This document shows, piece by piece, positions 13,421-24,800 of a DNA stretch of 64,000 bases (its first letter is position 1; each line of letters opens with the position of its first letter). Origin of the DNA: Rotaria macrura (Eukaryota > Rotifera > Eurotatoria > Philodinida > Philodinidae); the NCBI GenBank assembly GCA_900239685.1, contig OENT01000426.1:1-64000 (forward strand). Direction: 5' to 3'. Below the pieces are notes generated by a model. That model worked only from the letters and a program-made list of their open reading frames with translations. It was not told the origin of the DNA and ran no database searches. The position numbers were made by a program, and so were the translations under genes.

Positions 13421-16400
13421 GGGACTGTATTTTGAAACAAAATATAGGATTTTCGATTTGTAAAAAAAGACTGAAATTTCATCGATTTCTGTCATGAAAA
13501 CAAGTCAAATGTAAATGATGTCGGTTTGTTGGTTTCCTACGTCAGTTGTCGACTCGACATGAATTTCATGGTTGATGAGCAAATAGTCAGATGTTTTTAT
13601 TGAAGAGTTATTCACTGTATTATTTTGAAATGGATAATAAATGATCGAATCAATTATGTCTGACTACTCGTTGAAATATATCATATTGCTAGATTGCTTT
13701 CATGTTAAACAATGGTTTCGAGAATCGTAATGTAAATAAATGACAAAAAATAAAAAATAAAACAATAATTTTTTTCTGACAACAAGCTATTCATTAGAGC
13801 TCACTTCCGTTGAGCCACTGATCAAATTTTATGGATATCATCTTAGACAAAGTACTTTTTTTCAACCTGAATATGTATCGCTAGTTTGTTTACTGGGAGC
13901 ATGTGCTCTAGTTTCTGTAATATATGTGACAGAATAGTTATTGGAAACCGGAAATTTGAGGAATATGAAATGAAGTTAATGGCAAATAATCACTACAGGC
14001 GGTAAATCATTGATGTTATATAGGTGGCACTAAATAGCTATTTCTCTGAACAAATGACGGGATCGATTGAAATCAATATTTGGAATAGCTCTGTCGGCAT
14101 GTAGAAATAGTAATTCGAATTGTAATTTCATACAGAACCTGAATAGTCTTGGTTTTCATAGATTTCAAACGATCGCTCAAAATGTTTTCAGAACAAGAAA
14201 AACTGTTAAGTAATATATAATCATGTTTGTTTCAAATTTTCTCCGGAGCATTCCAGTATAAAAGCGTCCAGGTTCCGGATGAGGTGTACCGAAGTTTTTT
14301 TTATCTGTTATGAGCCTAAAGTTTCTAGAACAGAGATAACTGTATCATTATCTCTTATAGTTTATACATCAGTCGATGATGATTTAGCATAACATATAAC
14401 GTCAGCAAGTGAATACCTTCGAGTTCGATGCTTTGATATATAACTGTTCACCAAAAGACACGACAGACATCTTTCCTACTTCATCCATTGCCACTTACAG
14501 TCAATTCATATCCAAGTATATATGAATGTATCAGTTCTTATCTAATGTACTTAGCTACTTAAAAATTTCTTTGTGCAATTGATTGAAACTGGAGTCCTTT
14601 CCTTGTATGCTACAAAATGACGAATATGAAAATAAAATCGGATATAAATCGTATTTACATTCGTCATCGAGGAATACGAATTAACCAATCAAAGGATCAT
14701 GCAAACTATTCTTGTTAACGAATCATGTGAATCGAGCTTGTTCGATTATATTTATTGAGGCAGGGGTTGGAACCCTTTCAGTCATATAGTATTTGATTAA
14801 AAAACGAATGAATTTTTCTATTGTTTTTAGGTGGCATCGTGAGCATCCTACAGCTATTGATTTGAAAGTGTTCCTTTTGCATAAAATTGTAAAATTTATC
14901 TCTCAACTTGCCATTTACATTCTCCATCAATAGTTAGAAATATCTTTGTATTCAATCAATTGAGAATCTGATATCGAATTGAAATTCGCTACAATACCTG
15001 CTGTCTAGTTAACAAGGCTGCTCTCACAAACCAAACTCACATTTAATTAAGGAAAAAATTTTGATAAGTCTCTCCTTCTCCGAAAATCTCTTGGTTATCT
15101 GTGAAATTCTTTTAGTCAATAGTATTTAGTTTACTTTCGTGTAGAATGTGGTTTCTGGCATGTCACAAGTTATTTTTCAGCGTTGGATAACTTTTTTCAG
15201 ATAAATGGATAATCTAAATTGGGAGAAGACTAATTTAAAGATTAAACAAAAAATCTTGATGAATCTTTTCTGTTTATTATCTCACTGTGAGTCATTATAT
15301 TACATACATTGACAGTATTTCAGTAGAGATGATCATTAAGTTCCGATTTCTAGAAAAACAATGATTTCTAGTATATCATTGAAATAGATTCAATATAGCT
15401 TTTCTTTATGACTATTTTTGATATAAAGATACATCAAATGATCCGAGGCAGTGCAAGTTTCAACGGATTAGCCTTCTGAAATATTAAAAAAGGTCGGTCG
15501 ATGACAATCAACCCTTCCTTTATCCTGAGCTATAGGGGGAACGGAGAAGACACAGGTATAAATGAGCAACATTTTGATGTTTTTATGAGAGAAAAAGAGC
15601 TCGTTGACGAAAAAAACTAATTTAGTGAGACCTTTCAAATTGCCTTGCCATTTTCTCTGGATCAAATATGAATAAAAATGATGAATAATAATTTTTAGTA
15701 TTTCAGTATTGATTAAATCATACTTTTGTTTCTCTTTTCTATAGATAAGCCATATATGTTGACAGGCACTCATACGATTACTGATCAGCAAATAGTCGGA
15801 ACATGCTACAGATCACAAATAGAATCGAGAATACTTATGTTTATATAACAATAGAGACCTCTCCAGCAGTCATTGTTGCTTAGGATCAAACTTGCGTGTA
15901 GCTTTTACTCAAGTAAACGTAAACAGCAAGGTATTTTTAGCTAGCGCCTTACAATTCACCCATCATTTTAAGAATTCAACTATTGAGACCAGCCGTCACA
16001 TTTCAATATGAGAAAATATATCTCTAGCTACTTAAGTATTCATACTTTCAACGTAACTTAACTAAATGTGATCGTTCACGTCCGGAACAGTACGTAACTA
16101 GACTCTTTTAATTCTTGATATTTAGCGAAGTAAAACGACACCGTATAGAAGCAGTATTTTTACTTTGCACAGTCAGATTCGTGTCGTAATCCCATTATGA
16201 TACGAAATTATTATTCTACCTGATACACTATGACTGTATATGGGCCATGTTCTACAATATGAGTAATTTCTTGAATGGAAATGTATCATTGATGATAGCT
16301 TCTATTATAACGCTTGTTCACTCATTCAGAGAGTATTCAGTGTTGCCCGGATATACTCAACGAAGAAATCTTTGCATCAAGCAAACATCGAATATTTTCT

Positions 16401-17881
16401 GTCAAAGCTTAATTAAGACAAGCCAACATTTAAAAAACGCCATTTCTCACTGAAAAACACATATCAAATATTATAAAAAAAAAACTTTTTAGAAATAATT
16501 CCCCACTCAAGCGACTCTTTTCTGAAATTTCACGCGAACAATGGAGTGCCTTCCCTAACCATCCTGCAGACAATCATATGGTAAGCATGATTAACGCGTT
16601 TTATGTGTACTTGTGTAGACTTCTTACCTGCTTGACTGCTTCAAGTATGAAAAATTTGTCTTCATAAAAATGACGATATCTTATGATTTTGCTTGTATTG
16701 GATTACCGAATATGAGATACTCTATACCTGTTGTTGTCCTAAATATCAAAGAACAGAAAATTTTAGCCTGCTTTATCTTGCGATTTTATGATTTCAAGAA
16801 GCGATAAGTCAGATATTTTGTGCAAACCCAAACCGAGCCACTGACTTATGCCACTTTGACAAAAAGAAGGCTGTTGCTCTTTGTACAGTTTTTATCAGTT
16901 TTTTTAACATTATCTATTTACAAAAGCAAAGTAATCCACATTCTAACAATTTTTTTAAACTGAAAGCGTGATTGAAATGCAGATGCCGCAATGAAATTTC
17001 ATTTTCTAAGTCGAAATCCGAGTTTCAATATGGTCTATCAGAAAACTATCGATTTCAACGTTATACCTTATGGCGTTTCGTCTACGTGAAACAGTACATT
17101 GTGGTATAGTGACAAGAACAATGAAGTGAACCCGAAAAGTTATAAAATCTAGAATCGTATTTACGACTTGTTGTGGTGACCAGTCTGATAGATTTCGCAA
17201 TATATTGCTTGATACATTAGTACCTGAAAAATGTGCATTGTACGATAACTAAGGTCGAAGTCGATCAGTTATACAATAATCTGATTTAAACGAGATAAAT
17301 ATCAAAAATATTTCTTTATTTTACATGAGTTATCTAGTTAATTGTGTGTACACTGTTGGGCACTTTCATTTTCTTTGCTTTTCATTACAACGCATCTCGA
17401 AATTGAGTGATTTCGAAAGCCAATTGTGGGAACTGTCAAATCGTCGCACCAGACGTGCTCAATCTTTGAAGCCATCGACGGCATCATGAGTAAAGTGAAG
17501 TAAACTTTTCCCAATTGCTGTTATTCGATCGTCATCAAATGCCAATTGGAAGCCTAGTTTAAGATGCAGAATAGACATTCTTTATCAGAAGAACTGTTGC
17601 CATCAGTTATCTCAGAAATTATATCATTTACAACTGTTTTAATAACAGAAGTACTGATTATGACTTGTGCATGCATACTGTGTGAACAAAATGATCATGG
17701 AGCCGATATATTAAGAAAAACGAAGTATCTTTATAGAGAAAATGAGACCAAGATCGAGAAAAGAAGCCAATGAATCTATAATATGCATATAAGATTGATC
17801 CGTTTTTGGTTGGAATCAAAACGGTTCATAATTCGCCATGAAATTTGTATTTCTGTATCAGATTCAAATTTCAAAGAAAGT
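13421..17881. other. Gene-free 4.4 kb stretch
   Basis: No exon chain could be built on either strand. The longest frames (15468-15791 minus, 107 codons; 17564-17773 plus) have no family resemblance, signal or splice context that I can support. No tandem repeats were seen. Confidence 0.3.
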
Positions 17882-18415
17882 GTTGATTATAGGGATGCAA
17901 CGGTGACGGTGAATCACCGGTTCACCGTTTTAACGGTAACCCCCCTTACCGGTAACCGTACCAACTGGTAACCGTTCCACCGGTAACCGTTAATACTAGT
18001 CAATACTGGCTAATGCTGGTTGATACCGGCTAAGAACTGCTATACCGGTTTATTCAAGGGAAGGTAACGGTGAAAATAACCGGTCGTTGCGGTAACCATC
18101 CTACCGCCTTTGGACGACCTTGTTTGGCTTATTTCAGCTTATATTTGCGGGATTAGGCGAATACCAGCTAGTATGAGTGTATCCGGACTAGAACTGTTAC
18201 TGTTTTGAACCGGTGATATGTAATTCACTGTCATTATTGCATCTATAATTTATACCGATTCATACCGGCTAATACTGGCTAATACCGGCTTATAAGGGTA
18301 ACCCGTGAAACGGTTACAGGTTGGACCGGTTACCGGTGGAACGGTTACTGGCTGGAGCAGTGAACCCATTATCGATCGTAACGGTTACCGTCACCGTTGA
18401 ATCCCTAGTTGATTA
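17882..18415. mobile_element. Non-autonomous hAT-like element with CCGGTAACCGTT array
   Basis: Element 17890-18407 (518 bp) is flanked by a perfect 8-bp duplication GTTGATTA at 17882-17889 and 18408-18415. Its ends are inverted repeats: left TAGGGATGCAACGGTGACGG, right (reversed) TAGGGATTCAACGGTGACGG, one mismatch in 20. An 8-bp target duplication and a TAGGG terminus are hallmarks of the hAT superfamily. The interior has no coding sequence. It is filled with variants of CCGGTAACCGTT and TACCGGCTAATACTGGCT in both orientations, so it is largely self-complementary. A hAT transposase supplied in trans would be needed for movement. Confidence 0.85.
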
Positions 18416-19183
18416 TAATAGATGATTTATTTACTGAGGAGATTGTTAAAAATCGAAAATATACATAATACAAAGCCAACATCTTGTAAAATCCTAAGCA
18501 CATAGTAGTTTTTGGAAGCGCATATTATGGCACAAAGAAGGAATCAGAGCTAAGTTACAATTTCGTATACGAATATATTTGCCATCATCCATGAGTCACG
18601 GACCATGACTCATTATTAAGATACTACACTGTTGTGACCATATATAGTAAAATACTATATTGCTCATCACGAAACAGCAAAGAATGAAGTTGAGGCTTTG
18701 TAATGAATTCGTCCAAGAGGATCGAAAACAACAAAATCTTTCTTTTGAGAACGCCGCTTGGCTTCCTATACGACACGAAGATAGACAATTGTCTAAGAAC
18801 GTGTGTGCGGAACATTGGAGCTGAAGTTCCCAACTTTTGATTACCTCATTCTTTCTCAATTATGAGACAGATACGAGCTGTGCTCGAATTACTTTGTGTA
18901 TTTTCTTTCTAAAACAACAAAACATGTGTATAAATAAACGGAAATCATTTAAAATAGTCTTTTTTTCTCATAATCGGAAGTGGTGAAAATCGCGTGTCCT
19001 TGATACTTTTTCCATTTAGATACAATTTCAGATATGTGTGTTCATCGGGGACGCTTTAAAACCTTAGCAAGTTTCAGAACATTTTCTTGATTTAGCGGAA
19101 CAGAAATCAAGTGATTGTTGTATAATGGTAATAGCTCAGCAATCACTTATCCATATGGCTCATGATAGTATTCGTAAAGCAAA
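18416..19183. other. Gene-free stretch between two repeat islands
   Basis: Two overlapping minus-strand frames near 18596-18859 lack splice or family evidence. Nothing else was recognised. Confidence 0.3.
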
Positions 19184-19495
19184 CCCAGGTCGTTCGTTCC
19201 GGAAACCGGATCCGGCCGGAACCCGCAGGAAACCGGATATTTTCAGGCTACTTCCTGCCGGTTCCGATGTATTTCCGGCCGGAAAAACCACCGGAACATG
19301 GAAGCAGTATTCCAGCCGGAATTATCCGTACCCGGAACCTGGATATTCCGGAAAACGGAAATTTCAAGGAAATACCTCGGATCAGCCAAGAACCAACCGG
19401 AACTATGGCAAGTTCCGCCAGGATCCAACCAGGAAATACAATAATCCGGTAAAGAAGCATCGGAAAAGAGTCGGAAACCACCGTATTCCGATAAA
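19184..19495. repeat. Motif-repeat island, CCGGAA type
   Basis: About 310 bp of dense, degenerate CCGGAA/TTCCGG units (for example CCGGATCCGGCCGGAACCCG). Both strands are open in several frames because the unit lacks stops, not because it codes. The left edge CCCAGGTCGTTCG matches, reversed, the right edge of the island ending near 20617 (GGACCTGGG). A short CAGGCCTCC segment at 19516-19524 is shared with 23570. Probably a small DNA transposon; ends and target duplication unresolved. Confidence 0.55.
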
Positions 19496-19557
19496 ATTAT
19501 TTCTGCTTTGGAAATCAGGCCTCCGCTTGAAAAACAATGACATCGCATATTAAATTT

Positions 19558-19825
19558 TCATTTATATCATTCCCTGATATCCAAATCATCGATTTACAAA
19601 AAAAGACCTTTAAAGGTCTTTTTTGGGATTTTTTTTTCTATTTTCTTAATTTTGAGGATTTTTTCAGATTTCTTTCGTGGAATCGGTAGAGAATCAAATT
19701 CTAGACTTTTCAGCGAAAAAAATTCTCATTTATATCATTCCTTGATATCCAAATCATCCATTTACAAAAAAGACCTTTAAAGGTCTTTTCTGGGATTTTT
19801 TTTTCTAATTCCTTCATTTTAAGGA
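19558..19825. repeat. Direct repeat with perfect palindrome, two copies 168 bp apart
   Basis: Copy 1 (about 19558-19650) and copy 2 (about 19726-19820) share TCATTTATATCATTCC, TGATATCCAAATCATC and the following text with few changes. Each contains the palindrome GACCTTTAAAGGTC (19605-19618 and 19772-19785) extended by flanking A and T runs to about 26 and 22 bases. A transcript would form a stem of about 10-13 base pairs ending in U residues. Confidence 0.7.
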
Positions 19826-20311
19826 CGATTTCCATGACCTTGATAGTTTACCGTATTTTTATGGGGTCGCTTGAAAATTTCAGATGTGCTACTTAATGTG
19901 TTATTGGTTTCAGAGCATTAATTTGTATTCGAAATTTTCTGATAAAAATTTGAAATGAAAGGTCATCCAGAGACTTTATAAGCGTCACTTATTTTTATTG
20001 AAGACTCAGGAAAGTCTCAAAACGCTGGTGTTTATCATGTGTGGTGTTCTTACACATATCGTTTTCGGTTTGTCTAAGTCTAAAAATCTGATTTTTAGGT
20101 CTTCGGACTGAGAATTCGTATTTTTGTGACAGATGCGAGTTTTTAGAGAAATGTATAATGTTTCACTAGAATTTTATTTGTTCCCAGGGTATGTTCTGGT
20201 GTGTTTTAGGCTTGTTTAAAAAAGAAGTAAAAGCTGGATTCAAAATTCGAAGACTTTACTTAGTAATTCTGAGTATTTAGCGCTGTTTGGGAAACGACCA
20301 GATGAGTTTTT
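19826..20311. other. Non-coding spacer
   Basis: AT-rich sequence between the direct repeats and the next GC-rich island; no feature recognised. Confidence 0.3.
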
Positions 20312-20617
20312 AGGAGCTTGGCGGAAACGGCCATATCTGAGCCGTGTTCTCTCCGGATGGGAAAATTGCTTTTTCCGTTATCGGTATCCGTTACGGAAAC
20401 GATCGGATCTGGACCGTATGTAGTCTGGGCTTGGAAACGGTGTTTTCTGACGACGGATCCCGTATAGGAAACGGAAATCGTATCCGTGGATACGCTCCGG
20501 TGCCCGGAATCGCCGGGAAGTAAGCCGGAACCGATTTCGGAAACCCGCTTCCGGAATTCGTCGGAATAACACGAGATCCTGGCGGTTCCCGCCGTACGTC
20601 TCGGACCTGGGAATAGG
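20312..20617. repeat. Motif-repeat island, GGAAACGG type
   Basis: About 300 bp of degenerate GGAAACGG / CCGGAATCG / GGATCCGT units in both orientations. It gives long but spurious minus-strand frames (for example 20260-20658). The right edge GGACCTGGG is the reverse complement of the left edge of the island at 19184. Two islands 1 kb apart with matching outer ends may be members of one transposon family. Confidence 0.5.
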
Positions 20618-21874
20618 TAACTTTGCAAGTACTCCCTGATATTATTGCAGCATTCCACGATTTACTTATCTTACTATTGTTTGACATAAATCTTGAAAAG
20701 TAACACAAGTTATGTGACACAACTAGTATGAATGTATATGAGCAGTATTTTTTGCTTTGCCTTAGTGTTGCTTATGACTGATCTAAAGGTAAGAATCAAG
20801 AATATTTATCAGGAATGCTTCTTCAAAATGGTTTTATTAAAAGATGAATTTTCATGTACAATTTAGATCAAACGTACAGCCTGAGGATTTTGAAAATATA
20901 ACAGTAAGTGTTATTTACATCCTTTATTTAGTTAAAAATTGGTAAATATAATTCATGTTCGATTCGAGTTGAAATATATTTCGCGATGAAAATACATCGT
21001 AACGCAATAATTTAAAATGATCTATCTATGGTATATAAATGACAAAAGAAAGGGCCTGAAATACAAATAGTCATTATACGGCGAAAGAAGCGGAACACTA
21101 GTAGAGCGGACGAAAATACTCGTTTATGTACACAAGAGTTTACTGTTCGCCTAGGTGATTTGGTATATTTCAAGGAATTTTCAAAGCCGAAAGTTTGACG
21201 GAACATTAGCTAGACAGACTGACGAGAGCGTCCTCCGATAAATTATTTAGTGCCAAAAATAATATGTCTCAGTTGGATCAAGACGACGAGATAAATGCGT
21301 CAAAGAAAGGAATGCTGGTGGAGTGAATGATGGGACGAAGTAGCAAATATGCAACAGAAATATAGAAGAGAAATCAAGTTACTGTTTACAATTAGGTCGA
21401 AAAAGCACGTTCGTAAACGAACGTGTATGAAGAAATGCGATCATATACCTGGTTCAGCATGGCCAGTGTAATATTGGACGATGTATCAACTGCTAAAATG
21501 AGAAAACTTTCGATCGCTTTAACGCGTATAAAAAGTCCGTAATAATCTAACTGGATATGCATAATTTATGTTAACATTCAGTAACAAGTAGAAATAAATC
21601 AATAAATAATAAGCATAAGAAAAGAAAAGCACTGACTGTTCATCATGAACTATAACATTTGTCAAGTAAAAATTACGTTTTTTTTAAGTAACTTAACTAA
21701 CTGTCTCGTCCAATTCTGTAAATTCATATGAACAGTTAAAATTGATCAAGGCTTATTTGAAATATGAAGAATATCTTTCTGCATAGGTTAATTATATGCA
21801 CTCAATATTCAAAGCGATATTAATAGCCCCTGCTTTTTTCAGAAATTTCAGTAGAAAATAAAATAGAAAAAACG
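20618..21874. other. Region upstream of Thr-rich-stalk gene
   Basis: No exon recognised; the last few hundred bases should hold the promoter and 5' UTR of the gene starting at 21875. Confidence 0.35.
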
Positions 21875-24800
21875 ATGAACTATTGGGGTTCACAAAATTC
21901 ACAATTCACCGATTGCGACAAAGCTCAATCGAAAGTCTCACGAAATGGAAGTCATTTTGATGGATTTAGCACCACTGATGGTACTAAGAGTAAAATTTCG
22001 TCTGTTCGTGTTAAGGAGCAACGCAATGCAAATAACAACAACAATAAAAATAGGTTAGAATATCTAATCGTCTGTTTCGATTTCGATAATCTTGCAATTT
22101 CACATGTTGGTTTTTAAGATGGAGAGCAGCATGGATGAACATAAAATGTGAACCATGTTTAGCGCCAGTCCTAAAAGGTCTTCTGTTTGGAACTTTGATA
22201 GCCGGTATAGGCTTTGCCATCATTCTCACCCTGTGGTTAACATCAACAAACGATTCAGTCCAAACAACTGCAATTTCAACCATAAATAGTAAGTATATAT
22301 CTAAATTTTGTTCTAAGATGAAAAGGCTGCTTCCTCTGATGTTTGAACTAGCAAATTGAATATGTCTTAAACGAGAAAAACTAAAAATAATAATTGAGAT
22401 TTTTTCCGATCATGACATATGTAAAAAAACGTAAAAAATAATTCCTGCGATAGCTACAGTGACTACTATAACAACATCAACAGTAACGACAGCAACGATC
22501 AGTACAACTACAACTTCAACTACCGTATCAAGCACAACATCAACGAGTGAGATATAGACATCACAAAATATATAGTTAGACTTTTATTATGAACCGTATG
22601 TATATTTATACAGCTTCGACGACATCCTCCACTAGTACAAGTAGTACGAGTTCGACTTCATCCACAAGTAAGCCAGTTTTTCATATAGGGTAATATAACA
22701 TTGATTAAAACTTGTCAGGATAACATCTAGTTTATTATATGAGTGGGAAGGTTGATAGTCGGCGAAAGGCTTTTCAGCGAAGAGTTTTTAGTGAATATTA
22801 AAAAATCAGGAAAATGAAATTTTGAGTGAAAACACTATTAAGAGAAGAAGCAAATCGGTGAAAGGACATATTAGTGAAGAAGTAAATCAGCGAAAAGCAG
22901 AATTAGGAATTTTTTCTCAAAATAAGAAAGAAAATTCAAATAGAAGAAACTTTATTCTTATTAGATGGAGCTCACCAAGAAGAAAAATTCGATGAAAGGT
23001 TTTTCGCCTTATTTCTTTTCGCTGTCATGATTTTCAATGTAAATTATTTTCGTTAAATCACTTTTCACTGAAAAAGTCATTCGTGGAAATGCTGTTTGCT
23101 AAACGGGCACCATTTCGTATGACTTGATATAAGTTTAACTTTCTCTTTACTTGGTTTCTTGTTGTATGTCTGTCGAAGAATGGTCGACATGAAAATTATT
23201 ACCAGATGAATCAAGTAAAAGGTATGGGAGCATATCAGCAAAAAGCACGTTAGGGAAAAGTTTTCCTCAAATACAGAATGAGCGAAAAATAAAATGAGCG
23301 AAAGAATTTGAAGCGCAAATTCTTTCATCGAAGCGTCGAATCAACGAACGAGTCAATAAGCGAAAAGCACGATACACGAAACTACTTTCATTCATCCCCA
23401 GGAGAATCATTCCAACCATTGGATCCGATCGTGTTTCTATCGGAGTTTCTCTAATCCGACGAAATCCCATCGGATTCCTGGTTACGATCCGAGATTTGGA
23501 TCCCCAGTATTGGATTTTATCGAATCCTACTATCGGAATCCGATTGGATTTCATCGTATGATAAAACAGGCCTCCACTATTGGGATTAAATGCTAATTCG
23601 TACACAAATAAGAAAATAGGTTTCTTCCGTTGGATCCGTTACTATTTCCACAACCCGGATTCCCATAAGATTTCATCGGATCCGATCGGATTCGGTATCG
23701 GATTCATTCACCTGGGTCGTCAGCCAAAGACAATCGAACCTCATCAAGATCAAATCTGCTGAGATATTTTTCGCGATGTTGATGTTCGCGAATTTCTACA
23801 TTTGCTGTTTTATTTTTCGCAAATCTAAGTTTTTGTTACTTTACCTTTCGCTGTTCTGCATTTTCAGCATTAAATTTTTCGCCCATTTTTTTCCGCTGAA
23901 AACCCTTTCCTATTGCTGTTTTTCCGCTCAACAAACATCGTATCAAGTAAAAAGTTTTCAAAGAAACATAACTTTCCTCATGAACTCTGACTTTTATATT
24001 TGTCTCATATTTGGATCAGCTATGGAAACATTCAAGCTTAAAAAACTCCGAAAATACGGTCCGTATTTTATCGTACACGTTTACTTGAAGATGTATAGAC
24101 GGAATATACGTATGTAGTCCTGATTTAGAACAGAGAAGTACAGCCCGATTAAAATGAGATCATTGCACGTAAAAGACCGTACGGAAATGAAAATTCGATC
24201 TCAAAGATGATGAGATATTCTTAATACCACAAATATATAGTGTCTGTTTACTCTCTATTCTTGATCATGCACAGTTGTACTTGCTGAAGTGAATGTGGAA
24301 ATACGGATAGTTATAACACGGAACTGGTAGTTCATCCCAATTTTACGCTTCCATCTTATTTAGTCGCAAGCAAGAAGGATTTCCACATAACTCGACGGCA
24401 AATATCTGTTATCATCGTTACAAACTTTTTCTGCACGTTTCTAATAGTAGCGATTTGATCGAAAACAACAAGTTTTAGTTAAAGTTGTAGTAAAAGCAAA
24501 AGAGTGTGGAAAATGGGTCAACAATATTATCGCCTTATCTTTGTAGAAATATCGCTTCACATGTTAATATTAAGGAAAAACAATGAATAAAAATTATATT
24601 AGATTAGAACAGAGAAGTTCGTAAGAGTTTTCTAGAAATACACATACTATTGAGTTTTCCAAGTTGTACATATGTATATGCATAAATTAGATCAGCATAG
24701 ACTACTCAAGACTGGTTGAACTAATTTTGGTTTGGTTGATTCAATATTTTGTCCACTTTTTCTCTTGAAATATTTCTGTGAGAAAAACGAATGACATTTA

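Noticed and set aside
17890..18407. CRISPR-like or satellite array
   Set aside because: Units are degenerate, in both orientations, without regular spacers, and the block has transposon-type ends and target duplication.
19125..19553. Long overlapping frames on both strands in the CCGGAA island
   Set aside because: They arise because the repeated unit lacks stop codons; frames are open on both strands with repetitive translation and no splice or start context.
20260..20720. Minus-strand frames of 64-132 codons
   Set aside because: Same artefact of a GC-rich motif island; no family resemblance.
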